From: Butyrivibrio sp. UBA3740
Lineage (GTDB): Bacteria > Bacillota > Clostridia > Lachnospirales > Lachnospiraceae
NCBI GenBank assembly: GCA_002372465.1
Contig: DFGW01000169.1
Coordinates: forward strand, 1-8,740
Direction: 5' to 3'
Length of the DNA: 8,740 bases
Positions 1 to 7,734 of this stretch are shown here, piece after piece (position 1 is the stretch's first letter; each line of letters begins with the position of its first letter). A program made the translations under genes and the position numbers. The notes beneath the pieces are model-generated. The model did no database searches and had not been told where the DNA came from. It was given only the letters and a program-made list of their open reading frames with translations.

Positions 1-604
1 CAAATTTCATCATGATCATAGGTCCGATAGCAACGCAGTGATCATACTTATTGCCTTCATTCCAAAGGTCCTGAAGTGCTACAGTAACCATACCGGTTCT
101 TCCGTAGGAACCATCATCGGTTGTGATATGAAGGTTGCATACCTCTTTAAATCTGTCCTCAAGAATAACAAGGTCCTTATTCTTAGCTCCGATGATAACG
201 TCGCAGTCTACACCATGTTCCTTAAGCCACTTTGCCTGAGGATAAACAGGTGCTGTACCAACACCGCCTGCGATGAAGACAATCTTCTTTTTCTTAAGCT
301 CCTCGATGTCCTCGTAAACAAGGTCAGAAGACTTTCCCAAAGGACCTACAACATCAGCAAGCTCATCTCCCGCCTTAAGATGAGAAAGCTTATAGGTCTC
401 TGCACCGATAGCCTGTACTACTATCTCAACTGTTCCCTTCTCTCTGTCATAATCACAGATTGTTAAAGGGATCCTCTCACCATCCTTGTTGACACGGATG
501 ATAAGAAACTGCCCCGGCAAGCAGGCGCTTGCCACACGTGGAGCCTCAACGATCATCTGAAAAATGTTCGTTGTAAGCTCATTTGCCTCCAAAATTTTGA
601 ACAT
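1..604 (-). CDS. nfnA: NfnA-like FAD/NAD-binding subunit (sulfide/dihydroorotate dehydrogenase-like), 3' end outside window
   Basis: The first 201 residues of an electron-transfer flavoprotein; the rest lies beyond the left edge. The start (MFKILEANEL) follows a strong AGGAGGAG site. Visible motifs of the ferredoxin-reductase/PyrK-like fold are a flavin-binding RIPLTI at residues 44-49, GPLGK at 87-91, the nucleotide-binding GGVGTAP at 113-119, and GPMIMMK near the visible end, where family members have GPxxMM. The family normally carries a C-terminal cysteine cluster for [2Fe-2S], which is not in view. By family knowledge, this protein pairs with a GltA-like large subunit (NfnB) in a cytoplasmic complex that couples NADH, NADPH and ferredoxin by electron bifurcation. 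The partner gene would lie just beyond position 1. It is the last visible gene of the fhs-folD cluster. PyrK (dihydroorotate dehydrogenase subunit) or a hydrogenase/sulfide dehydrogenase subunit are alternatives; no pyr gene is seen nearby. Confidence 0.85.
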   Translation of the reverse strand, partial: MFKILEANELTTNIFQMIVEAPRVASACLPGQFLIIRVNKDGERIPLTICDYDREKGTVEIVVQAIGAETYKLSHLKAGDELADVVGPLGKSSDLVYEDIEELKKKKIVFIAGGVGTAPVYPQAKWLKEHGVDCDVIIGAKNKDLVILEDRFKEVCNLHITTDDGSYGRTGMVTVALQDLWNEGNKYDHCVAIGPMIMMKF

Positions 605-608
605 ACTT

Positions 609-616
609 CTCCTCCT
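609..616 (-). promoter_or_regulatory. Ribosome binding site of the NfnA-like gene, overlapping the upstream stop codon
   Basis: On the minus strand AGGAGGAG lies four bases before the ATG at 604. Its first two bases are the last two of the TAG stop (617-615) of the zinc-ribbon gene. Ribosomes finishing the upstream gene therefore sit on this site, which suggests translational coupling. It fixes the start codon of the downstream gene. Confidence 0.8.
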
Positions 617-2060
617 ATCTGTTTGATATTGTTATAAGTGTATATTTTCCGCTTGAATCATATCCAAGTCTGTTAACTGTGCCGTCGTGGGTATTAACCG
701 CATACATGAGCCCTGTTGGGGCTGTGTGACCGTCATAGGATACATGATTCTCCACAACCACGTAATACTCTCCGGCACCTTCTATTTCGATGATTGAATT
801 ATATATATACTCGTTATGACCGTCAATTCCGCGAACCTTACCTGAAGAATCCAGCAAAATATCCAGCCTTACCAGTGTTGAAACCAGATTGTTTACAGCC
901 TGTTCTGCAGAAACCAGCCTTGAGTAAACAAGGTGATAATCTCTTTCCACTATCTCACTGGCATTCCCCTCAGTGTCATAGGCTATGAACTTAAAATGAC
1001 TTGTACCTACAGGCATGGTAATAGGTGAAACGTACTGCTTGGACTCCATGTCCGGATCTGAACCGTCTGTGGTATAGAAGATGGTATTACCTGCCTCAGC
1101 CACAACCACGATCATGGTGTTCTGATTGTATTCGCCGCTGGGTTCCATGATCTCCGGCGCAGCAGGAGCCCCCTTAACAACCACATAGTCGCTCTCTGCC
1201 ACCACGCTGCAGATTCCAAGATCATTGACTGCCACAGCCTTTACCTTGTAGGTTCCTTCTGTATCCAGAACAATCTCGTTCTCGTACAGAATACTTCCGG
1301 AATCCGGATCTCCGTCATTGACAGTGTAATAGATGCTATTACCCGATCCGTCTATTACTTTCAGAGATACATTCACCTCATCATAGGTTCCTGAAGCAGG
1401 TGCTATCACCGGCATATTGGGAACATACTTAGTGCGCAGATCCGAAATCATCGTATCTTCTGTTCCGGATAAGAACCGGGCAAGCTTTTCATAGTCACCG
1501 GCCTGCTTATAAATCGAAATAATGCTTTCATAAGCAGACAAAACCTTATCCTCAGGGAAAAGAGCTGTATCTGTGATCAGCCTTAAAGTCTCAACCGCAT
1601 CATCCCTGTCACCTTCCTCGAGATAATAATCCGAGAGTCTGAAGATGATGTCGGAATTGGCAGGATGTGCCTTATTGCCTTCCCGAAGACTTTTGATCGC
1701 CTCCTCAGTGTTTCCTGAAGATCTGGCATTCTCTGCGATACTCAGGTAGTAAAGAGGCGTCTTATTGCTGTAGACAAAAAGCACAAACACTGCAATCACG
1801 ACAACAATAGCTGAAACTGTTCCGATAAGGATAAGCTTCCACTTTGACGCAATAGCCTTTATAATGGCGTTTCGTCTCTCGATTTTCTCCTGCCTGAGAC
1901 GTTCTTCTTTATTAAGTTCATCAGCCATCTCTGAAAGAGTGGCATTTATCTGGTTCTCAACCTCCGGCTCAAAATCCGGGACAAAATTGATCTCTGTGCC
2001 GCAACTGTCACAGTACATATGTCCTTCAGGAATTTCAAGCCCGCAATTAGGACACTTCAT
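615..2060 (-). CDS. Membrane-anchored zinc-ribbon protein with TPR and two chitobiase/hexosaminidase C-terminal-like repeats; function unknown
   Basis: A 481-residue protein with a clear modular build. Residues 1-24 form a zinc ribbon with CPNC at 3-6 and CDSC at 17-20, so the four cysteines are C3, C6, C17 and C20. Residues about 36-75 are charged and probably helical. One membrane segment covers about 76-97, preceded by positive charges, so the N-terminus is probably cytoplasmic. Residues about 102-207 read as two or three TPR-like helical pairs. Two similar beta-rich units follow at about 217-294 and 301-377, each with the PxSGxY...IYYT/IFYTxDGxDP pattern typical of CHB_HEX_C domains. The last 100 residues (VSAEQAVNNLV to the end) are unassigned. 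The large outer part suggests an envelope-facing binding or scaffold role, but no enzyme motif is seen. The start follows GAAGGG six bases upstream. It lies 23 bases after folD and 10 bases before the Nfn-like gene, so it is probably co-transcribed. Confidence 0.85.
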   Translation of the reverse strand: MKCPNCGLEIPEGHMYCDSCGTEINFVPDFEPEVENQINATLSEMADELNKEERLRQEKIERRNAIIKAIASKWKLILIGTVSAIVVVIAVFVLFVYSNKTPLYYLSIAENARSSGNTEEAIKSLREGNKAHPANSDIIFRLSDYYLEEGDRDDAVETLRLITDTALFPEDKVLSAYESIISIYKQAGDYEKLARFLSGTEDTMISDLRTKYVPNMPVIAPASGTYDEVNVSLKVIDGSGNSIYYTVNDGDPDSGSILYENEIVLDTEGTYKVKAVAVNDLGICSVVAESDYVVVKGAPAAPEIMEPSGEYNQNTMIVVVAEAGNTIFYTTDGSDPDMESKQYVSPITMPVGTSHFKFIAYDTEGNASEIVERDYHLVYSRLVSAEQAVNNLVSTLVRLDILLDSSGKVRGIDGHNEYIYNSIIEIEGAGEYYVVVENHVSYDGHTAPTGLMYAVNTHDGTVNRLGYDSSGKYTLITISNR

Positions 2061-2083
2061 AGAACGCCCTTCATATAATAAGT

Positions 2084-2935
2084 TTATCTGTGATGCCTTA
2101 TGGCAGCCTCATAGCAATTGTTCATAAGCATGGCAATGGTCATGGGCCCAACACCTCCGGGAACCGGAGTGATAGCTGATGCTATCTTGCTGACTGCTTC
2201 AAAATCCACATCTCCGCAGAGCTTTCCATCATCATTTCTGTTGATTCCAACATCTATGACTACAGCTCCTTCCTTGACATGGTCAGCCGTTATCATTTTG
2301 GCTTTACCAACCGCCGCAATAATTATATCAGCTCTTTTGCATACTTCCTCAAGATTTTTGGTTCTGGAATGAGCTACGGTAACAGTGGCATTTTCCTTAA
2401 GCATAAGTAAAGACATGGGCTTTCCGACGATGTTGGATCTTCCGACGATAACGCATTCCTTACCGGAAATGTCATAGTCGGGAAGTCCTCTTTTCAGAAG
2501 CTGTATAACTCCGGCGGGAGTACAGGATACAAATCCCTCTTCGCCGATCACCAGAGCTCCCACGTTCACGGGATGAAAACCATCCACATCCTTGGAAGGA
2601 TCGATTGCATTTATGACAAGCTTTTCATCAATATGCTTGGGAAGAGGCATCTGAACTAAAATGCCATCCACATCTTCTCTTTTGTTGAGCTCATCCACCA
2701 GCTTAAGGAGCTCCTCCTGGCTGGTATCAGCCGGAAGTTCATAGGAAAGTGAATTGTAACCGATGTACTCACAGGCCCTCTTCTTGTTACGAACATAGAC
2801 CTGGGAAGCAGGGTCTTCACCCACCAGGATAACAGCCAGTGTGACCTCTATCCCCTTAGCCTTGAGCTCTTTTGTCTTTTCCTTAAGCTCATCCTTGATC
2901 TGAGCTGATATAGCCTTACCATCAATACGTATCAT
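2084..2935 (-). CDS. folD: Bifunctional methylenetetrahydrofolate dehydrogenase (NADP+)/methenyltetrahydrofolate cyclohydrolase
   Basis: A 283-residue protein, the usual FolD length. It catalyses 5,10-methylene-THF to 5,10-methenyl-THF with NADP+, then hydrolysis to 10-formyl-THF, in the cytoplasm. The N-terminal catalytic domain shows SQVYVRNKKRACE, with Y47 and K51 in the positions of the family's catalytic Tyr and Lys, then ILVQMPLP with Q95, and KDVDGFHP with the conserved Asp at 118. The Rossmann part has SCTPAG at 137-141, GRSNIVGKPMS at 165-175 (nucleotide binding) and PVPGGVGPMT at 257-266, the second family signature. AAGGAG lies five bases before the ATG. It follows fhs by 18 bases, a logical pairing because Fhs makes the 10-formyl-THF that FolD converts. 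All key residues look intact. Confidence 0.98.
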   Translation of the reverse strand: MIRIDGKAISAQIKDELKEKTKELKAKGIEVTLAVILVGEDPASQVYVRNKKRACEYIGYNSLSYELPADTSQEELLKLVDELNKREDVDGILVQMPLPKHIDEKLVINAIDPSKDVDGFHPVNVGALVIGEEGFVSCTPAGVIQLLKRGLPDYDISGKECVIVGRSNIVGKPMSLLMLKENATVTVAHSRTKNLEEVCKRADIIIAAVGKAKMITADHVKEGAVVIDVGINRNDDGKLCGDVDFEAVSKIASAITPVPGGVGPMTIAMLMNNCYEAAIRHHR

Positions 2936-2953
2936 ATTATCTCCTTATATCGC

Positions 2954-4630
2954 TTAGAAGAGCCCTACTATCTTGCCTTCGCTGTCCACATCGATGTCAA
3001 AGGCTGCAGGTCTCTTGGGAAGACCGGGCATTGTTACGATAGCACCGGTAAGAGCAACTACAAAGCCTGCACCGGCAGAAACATATGCCTCACGAACCGT
3101 GATCTGGTAATCTCTTGGTCTTCCAAGCATATTAGGATCATCGGAAAGTGAATACTGAGTCTTGGCCATACATACAGGAAGCTTGCCAAATCCGAGCTCT
3201 TCAAGCTTAGCCAGTTGCTTGGCTGCTGCAGGAAGGATGTTTGCTCCGTCTGCTCCGTAGATCTCAGTAGCGATCTTGTTGATCTTCTCAGTAAGTGAAA
3301 GATCATCTGAATAAATAGGTGCATAGTTTGAAGGCTTAGTCTCAATAGTGTTGATAACTTCTTTTGCAAGGGCTTCTCCGCCTTCGCCGCCCTTTGCCCA
3401 TACTTCTGAAAGGGCAAACTTGCAGTCTCTTTCTTCACAGAACTTCTTAACAAAGTCCATCTCAGCCTGTGTATCTGTAAGGAAAGCGTTCAGTGTAACT
3501 ACTACAGGAACGCCGTATTTCTGAATATTCTCAATGTGCTTCTCAAGGTTTACGATACCCTTTTTAAGAGCCTCAAGGTTCTCTGTTCCAAGGTCAGCCT
3601 TAGCAACTCCGCCGTTGTACTTAAGGGCTCTGATAGTCGCTACCAGAACAACTGCGTCAGGCTTAAGTCCTGCAATACGGCACTTGATATCGAGGAACTT
3701 CTCAGCACCAAGGTCAGCACCGAAACCTGCCTCAGTAACAGTGTAATCAGAGATTGAAAGAGCTGTCTTTGTGGCTCTTACTGAGTTACATCCGTGAGCG
3801 ATGTTTGCGAAAGGTCCTCCATGAACGATAACCGGTGTATGCTCTAAGGTCTGAACCAGGTTAGGCTTGATGGCATCCTTCAAAAGAGCTGCCATTGAAC
3901 CAACTGCGTTGAGGTCCTTGGCTGTAACAGGCTTTCCGTCTCTTGTATAAGCCACAATGATCCTTGAAAGCCTTGCCTTTAAGTCGTCCATATCACTTGC
4001 CAGGCAAAGGATAGCCATGATCTCGGATGCAACTGTGATAACGAAGTGGTCCTCTCTGGGAACTCCGTCAGCCTTTGCTCCAAGTCCTACAACTATATTT
4101 CTGAGGGCTCTGTCATTCATGTCCTCAGCTCTTTTCCATATGATCTGTCTTGTATCGATACCCAGTTCGTTGCCCTGCTGGATATGATTATCTAAAAGTG
4201 CCGCAAGGAGGTTGTTAGCTGAAGTAATGGCATGGAAGTCGCCGGTGAAATGAAGGTTAAGATCCTCCATAGGTACAACCTGTGCATATCCGCCGCCTGC
4301 TGCTCCGCCCTTGATTCCAAAGCAAGGTCCAAGGGAAGGCTCACGCAGCGCAATAACAGTCTTATAACCAAGCCTGTTAAGAGCATCGCCAAGACCGACA
4401 CTGGTTGTGGTCTTACCCTCACCTGCAGGGGTCGGGTTGATGGCGGTTACCAGGATAAGCTTGCCCTTCTTGTTACCCTGAACCTTCTTCAGATACTCCT
4501 CAGACAATTTAGCCTTGTACCTGCCATAGTACTCAAGATCGTCCTCTGTGATCTGAAGCTTTTCTGCTACTTCTCTGATGTGAAGCATTTTTGCTTCCTG
4601 TGCGATTTCGATGTCACTTTTTACAGCCAT
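2954..4630 (-). CDS. fhs: Formate--tetrahydrofolate ligase
   Basis: A 558-residue protein, matching the usual 556-560 of the family. It joins formate to tetrahydrofolate with ATP, giving 10-formyl-THF. Motifs, numbered from the chosen start, are the P-loop TPAGEGKTT at 67-75, REPSLGP at 96-102, signature 1 [11 protein letters not shown] at 105-115 and signature 2 [12 protein letters not shown] at 330-341. The reading frame is open upstream to an ATG at 4696, but the start at 4630 ([11 protein letters not shown]) is preferred. It has GGAGGAG just before it and gives the family length, while the 22 extra residues ([10 protein letters not shown]...) are unlike the family and come from the structured leader. 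First gene of the fhs-folD-zinc ribbon-Nfn cluster. It supplies formyl groups for purine synthesis, or takes formate into one-carbon metabolism in an anaerobe. Confidence 0.98.
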   Translation of the reverse strand: MAVKSDIEIAQEAKMLHIREVAEKLQITEDDLEYYGRYKAKLSEEYLKKVQGNKKGKLILVTAINPTPAGEGKTTTSVGLGDALNRLGYKTVIALREPSLGPCFGIKGGAAGGGYAQVVPMEDLNLHFTGDFHAITSANNLLAALLDNHIQQGNELGIDTRQIIWKRAEDMNDRALRNIVVGLGAKADGVPREDHFVITVASEIMAILCLASDMDDLKARLSRIIVAYTRDGKPVTAKDLNAVGSMAALLKDAIKPNLVQTLEHTPVIVHGGPFANIAHGCNSVRATKTALSISDYTVTEAGFGADLGAEKFLDIKCRIAGLKPDAVVLVATIRALKYNGGVAKADLGTENLEALKKGIVNLEKHIENIQKYGVPVVVTLNAFLTDTQAEMDFVKKFCEERDCKFALSEVWAKGGEGGEALAKEVINTIETKPSNYAPIYSDDLSLTEKINKIATEIYGADGANILPAAAKQLAKLEELGFGKLPVCMAKTQYSLSDDPNMLGRPRDYQITVREAYVSAGAGFVVALTGAIVTMPGLPKRPAAFDIDVDSEGKIVGLF

Positions 4631-4634
4631 TGCT

Positions 4635-4641
4635 CTCCTCC
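4635..4641 (-). promoter_or_regulatory. Ribosome binding site of fhs
   Basis: GGAGGAG on the minus strand, with the GGAGG core six bases before the ATG at 4630. It decides the fhs start over the upstream in-frame ATG at 4696. Its first G is the last base of the 3' arm of a leader hairpin (4641-4663), so access to it may depend on leader folding. Confidence 0.85.
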
Positions 4642-4663
4642 ATTTACATCGTTGATGCAAATG
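4641..4663 (-). promoter_or_regulatory. SD-proximal hairpin in the fhs leader (alternative fold)
   Basis: Read on the minus strand, CATTTGCATC (4663-4654), loop AAC (4653-4651) and GATGTAAATG (4650-4641) form a 10-bp stem with one G-U pair. The stem ends on the first base of the fhs Shine-Dalgarno sequence, so it could hinder ribosome access. The same 5' arm is needed for the larger upstream fold (4654-4719), so the two cannot form together. Pairing is seen in the sequence; the regulatory role is inferred. Confidence 0.6.
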
Positions 4664-4719
4664 GATTCGCATGCACATTAAAGTTGCCTTTGGCAAAGGT
4701 GCATGCTCACATCTGCATC
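4654..4719 (-). repeat. Nested inverted repeat in the fhs leader
   Basis: Three nested pairings on the minus strand. Outer arms are GATGCAGATG (4719-4710) and CATTTGCATC (4663-4654), 10 bp with one G-U. Middle arms are GCATGCAC (4706-4699) and GTGCATGC (4676-4669), 8 bp perfect. Inner arms are TTGCC (4696-4692) and GGCAA (4688-4684) around a 3-base loop. No T-run follows, so it is not an intrinsic terminator. It may be a folded leader RNA or a dispersed palindromic repeat; the sequence alone cannot decide. Confidence 0.7.
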
Positions 4720-4729
4720 ATGTTCTCAC

Positions 4730-4756
4730 GCCCTCAGCAGCGTAGTGCTTTCGGGC
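4730..4756 (-). other. Small hairpin downstream of the ftsK stop codon
   Basis: On the minus strand GCCC-GAA-AGCA-CTACGC-TGCT-GA-GGGC folds into two 4-bp stems split by a purine internal loop (GAA/GA), with a 6-base loop. It begins 11 bases after the ftsK stop. No T-run follows, so it is a weak terminator candidate. It may instead be the first stem of the fhs leader. Confidence 0.4.
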
Positions 4757-4767
4757 TGACTCAAGTA

Positions 4768-7632
4768 TTAGTCTCCGTTGACGTAAGCTTCAAATTCCTG
4801 CTTAGTCATAAGTACTTTTCTGGGCTTGGTCCCTTCTTCATCACCTACCACACCGGCTTCACACAGCTGGTCCATGATTCTTGCTGCCCGGTTAAAACCA
4901 ATCTTGAACACACGCTGTAGCATACCGATTGACGCTTTTTCTTTTTCTATGATGATGTTCCCTGCCTGAACAAAGTACTCGTCACGCCCGGATCCCGAAT
5001 CACCTGCACCTGAGGATGCGCCACCTGCTCCGCCTCCTGATGCCTGCATGTTCTGGATCTGTTGTTCTATCTCCTCGCTGTAAGAGGAATCAATCCCCTG
5101 ATTCCTTAAGAAATCAGTGACTGCCTGAACTTCTTTGTCTGATACAAACGCTCCCTGAACTCTGGCGGGCTTTGTGTAGCCCTGAGGATAAAAGAGCATG
5201 TCGCCCTTTCCAAGGAGTTTTTCAGCGCCGTTGATATCAAGAATGGTTCTGGAATCCACACCACTTGATACAGCAAAGGCAACACGGCTTGGCATATTGG
5301 CCTTGATAAGTCCCGTGATGACGTCTACTGAAGGACGCTGGGTTGCAATAATAAGGTGAATGCCTGCAGCTCTTGCCAGCTGTGTAAGTCTGCATATTGC
5401 ATCCTCGACTTCATTGGCTGATACCATCATAAGGTCAGCAAGCTCGTCTACGATAACAACCAGCTGAGGCAAAACTTTCATGTCAGGATCGCCACTCTCC
5501 TGGGCAAGTCTGTTATATCCCTTTAAATCTCTCACCCCGGAATCGGCAAACTTCTTATATCTGTTGGTCATCTCTGCAACAGCCCAGTTAAGAGCTGCAG
5601 CAGCCTTCTTAGGATCGGTTACGACAGGAATCATAAGATGAGGGATTCCATTGTAAACTGAAAGCTCTACTATCTTAGGGTCGATCATGATCATCTGAAC
5701 CTCTTCAGGCTTAGCCTTGTAGATAAGGCTCATGATGATGGTATTGATGCAGACCGACTTACCGGAGCCTGTTGCTCCTGCAATAAGAAGGTGAGGCATC
5801 TTGGCAATATCTGCAACCACAGTCTTGCCGGCGATGTCTTTACCAACAGCAAAGGCAAGCTTGGATGAGAAGTTCTTGTACTCAGGAGATTCGAACAGAT
5901 CGCGAAGTGCTACTGCCTGGTTCTCCTTGTTGGGCACTTCAATTCCTACAGCTGCTTTCCCGGGGATAGGCGCTTCAATTCTGATGTCACTGGCCGCCAG
6001 ATTCATCTTGATATCATCCGCAAGACCTACTATCTTGTTGACCCTGACTCCCGGTTCAGGCTGGAGCTCAAATCTCGTGACAGCCGGTCCCTGGCTGATG
6101 TCTGTAACAGTGACATTAACGCCGAAGGTCTTAAGGGTTTCCTGAAGCTTATAGGCTGTCTCCTTAAGCTGCCTTTCGGAATCTGTATTCTTGTTCTTCA
6201 CACCCTTTTCCAAAAGATCTAAAGGTGGGAATTTGTATTTCTTGGGTATCTCCCGCTTTTTCTTCTCAATCTCCTGCTCAAGTCCGGGGCTCGTGGTATG
6301 TGGTCCGGGGCCAAGGTTTGCAACCGAAGAAGGAGCAGCACCGTTTATCTTACTGTCTGCCTTGGGATTTCTGGAAATATGGTCCTGAGCATGGATGACA
6401 TAGTCTCCGTTCATACCGTTTCCAAGGTGTTCTGCATGGACAGGTACATCAGGAAGGATATCCTCATCTTCATCAATTTCATCAGCAGCTCTTGCCACAA
6501 GCTTGCCCGGTCTTTCATTGGCCGGTTCTTTTTCAGCAAAAGAATCCTTTGCAAAAGGCTCTTTTGCCACTGCTGTGATCTCTTCTATCGCCTCATCAGC
6601 TTCTTCTATGGGGTCATCATAGCCCATGCCATGGATCTCGGGTTCCATGCGCATAACCCGCTGCCCGTCAGGCTCTATGTCAGTTTCTATCAGGTGTTCA
6701 TCCCGATTTAAAACAATCTCGTGAATGTCGTCGTGGAATTCGTCTTCATCGGGAATAAACAGGCTCTTGGACTTCTCATTCTTCTCGTTGTGAAGCCTTA
6801 TTTCTCCAAGGTCCTCGCCCTCTTCATCATCTCTTCCAAGCTCGAGATCGGTGGTTACTCCAATGGCCTTTTTCTCCATTCGAAGGATCTTCTCGTCTTC
6901 CTTCTGCTCTATGGCAAGGCGCCTCTCTTCCTCAATCTGGGCGCGTCTGCGCTCCATCTTCTCACGGCGTCTCTCGGCATAGTCACGGTAGTTGTCAGCC
7001 TCTTCCCTTGTCTTGTCAATGAGCTTACGACCGCCCTTCTTAAGACCGCCCACAAAGGAGTGCTGCGTAAATACCACAACGGAAGCAATTCCGATAAGAA
7101 GTAGTAAAAGAGCCGTTCCTGCCAGGGACAGATACTTATAGGAAAGATAAGCCAGTGACCCGGCAAAAAAGCCGCCTCCGTTCCTTCCTGCGGAAGCCTC
7201 CGTATAAATTGTCTTAATGTCATAGGAATTCAAAGACTGTGGTCTGCCCACCAAAAGGTCAGCCACTATACCAATAATAAGAAAAATAACGACTCCTGAA
7301 ACGATCTTGCGCGTGGAAGCGCTGGAGCCGAAGTTGGCCACGCCTATAGCAACAGCACCCAAAGCTACCAGTGGTGCTATATAGGCAGTAATTCCAAACA
7401 GACCAAATAAAATGCTGCTTAAGGCATTTCCAAATGCTCCGCATATGCCAAAATTACAAAGGAACAGAAATACAGTAAGAGCTACCATAGCGATGACTAC
7501 AAGCTCACTCTTAAGAGAATAATCAAGTTCCTCTTCCTGGATCCTTCTGTTTCCTGCTGATGCACTTCTAGACCTGGAAGCACCCTTCTGACTGGTCTTC
7601 CCGGTTCTTTTTCCCCTCTGATTTGTTGCCAT
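4768..7632 (-). CDS. ftsK: DNA translocase FtsK/SpoIIIE family
   Basis: A 954-residue protein. A basic N-terminal tail (1-40) is followed by about four membrane segments (roughly 43-60, 79-99, 110-128, 168-189). Next comes a long charged linker (about 195-460), with an Arg/Glu-rich stretch at 208-255 that may form a coiled coil. The motor starts near 465. Walker A is GATGSGKS at 619-626, Walker B is VVIVDE ending at D729-E730, and LARAAGIHLIIATQRP follows at 752-767. A Gly/Ser-rich spacer (865-883) leads to a C-terminal winged-helix gamma domain at about 886-950. By family knowledge it is a hexameric ATP-driven pump at the division septum that moves chromosome DNA and reads orientation motifs through gamma. 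The ATG at 7632 has only a weak upstream site (GGGTAAG), but no better start precedes the first membrane segment. Whether it acts as vegetative FtsK or sporulation SpoIIIE cannot be told from the sequence. Confidence 0.97.
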   Translation of the reverse strand: MATNQRGKRTGKTSQKGASRSRSASAGNRRIQEEELDYSLKSELVVIAMVALTVFLFLCNFGICGAFGNALSSILFGLFGITAYIAPLVALGAVAIGVANFGSSASTRKIVSGVVIFLIIGIVADLLVGRPQSLNSYDIKTIYTEASAGRNGGGFFAGSLAYLSYKYLSLAGTALLLLLIGIASVVVFTQHSFVGGLKKGGRKLIDKTREEADNYRDYAERRREKMERRRAQIEEERRLAIEQKEDEKILRMEKKAIGVTTDLELGRDDEEGEDLGEIRLHNEKNEKSKSLFIPDEDEFHDDIHEIVLNRDEHLIETDIEPDGQRVMRMEPEIHGMGYDDPIEEADEAIEEITAVAKEPFAKDSFAEKEPANERPGKLVARAADEIDEDEDILPDVPVHAEHLGNGMNGDYVIHAQDHISRNPKADSKINGAAPSSVANLGPGPHTTSPGLEQEIEKKKREIPKKYKFPPLDLLEKGVKNKNTDSERQLKETAYKLQETLKTFGVNVTVTDISQGPAVTRFELQPEPGVRVNKIVGLADDIKMNLAASDIRIEAPIPGKAAVGIEVPNKENQAVALRDLFESPEYKNFSSKLAFAVGKDIAGKTVVADIAKMPHLLIAGATGSGKSVCINTIIMSLIYKAKPEEVQMIMIDPKIVELSVYNGIPHLMIPVVTDPKKAAAALNWAVAEMTNRYKKFADSGVRDLKGYNRLAQESGDPDMKVLPQLVVIVDELADLMMVSANEVEDAICRLTQLARAAGIHLIIATQRPSVDVITGLIKANMPSRVAFAVSSGVDSRTILDINGAEKLLGKGDMLFYPQGYTKPARVQGAFVSDKEVQAVTDFLRNQGIDSSYSEEIEQQIQNMQASGGGAGGASSGAGDSGSGRDEYFVQAGNIIIEKEKASIGMLQRVFKIGFNRAARIMDQLCEAGVVGDEEGTKPRKVLMTKQEFEAYVNGD

Positions 7633-7659
7633 TTCTTACCCGTACAAAACTTTCTTCTT

Positions 7660-7700
7660 AAAAATCTAGGGTCTGTCTTTTCCCAAAAACAGACTCTAGA
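7660..7700 (-). terminator. Terminator-like hairpin in the ftsK 5' leader
   Basis: On the minus strand, TCTAG (7700-7696) and CTAGA (7669-7665) flank a 10-bp stem at 7694-7671 with one G-U pair and a GGGA loop. TTTTT follows (7664-7660). This has the form of a Rho-independent terminator, yet it sits 28 bases before the ftsK start and no minus-strand gene ends nearby. It could be an attenuator or a stabilising 5' hairpin. The predicted transcript start near 7695 falls at the base of the inner stem. Confidence 0.5.
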
Positions 7701-7701
7701 T

Positions 7702-7710
7702 AGTATACCA
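7702..7710 (-). promoter_or_regulatory. Predicted extended -10 promoter for ftsK
   Basis: On the minus strand TGGTATACT carries a TG one base before TATACT, the extended -10 form, which needs little from a -35 box; none is recognisable. Transcription would start near 7695, giving a leader of about 63 bases before ftsK. Confidence 0.5.
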
Positions 7711-7725
7711 TTTTTATACCCTTTA

Positions 7726-7734
7726 TGCTATACT
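7726..7734 (+). promoter_or_regulatory. Predicted extended -10 promoter for the 189-residue protein gene
   Basis: TGCTATACT is an extended -10 (TG, one base, TATACT) and mirrors the minus-strand promoter in the other arm of the palindrome. No convincing -35 is seen. Transcription would start near 7741, about 40 bases before the ATG. A perfect TATAAT at 7760-7765 is too close to the ribosome binding site to be preferred. Confidence 0.55.

Noticed and set aside
435..442. GAGAAGGG on the minus strand, identical to the B. subtilis SpoIIIE recognition sequence
   Set aside because: One 8-base match in this much sequence is easily chance, and it falls in ordinary Glu-Lys-Gly codons of the NfnA-like gene.
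38..466. Plus-strand open frame of 142 codons opposite the NfnA-like gene
   Set aside because: It is a shadow of the clearly recognisable minus-strand flavoprotein, with no ribosome binding site and no family likeness.
4631..4696. Upstream in-frame start for fhs adding 22 residues
   Set aside because: The added sequence is unlike the family, it lies in the inverted-repeat leader, and the ATG at 4630 has a much better ribosome binding site.
4631..4767. ZTP (pfl) or THF riboswitch upstream of fhs
   Set aside because: Expected from established knowledge because fhs is a common ZTP target, but the conserved CCGCCTGGGC-type segment and the rest of the core are not visible on the fhs strand. A faint THF-like GATTCGC is on the opposite strand and isolated. 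A covariance model search would settle it.
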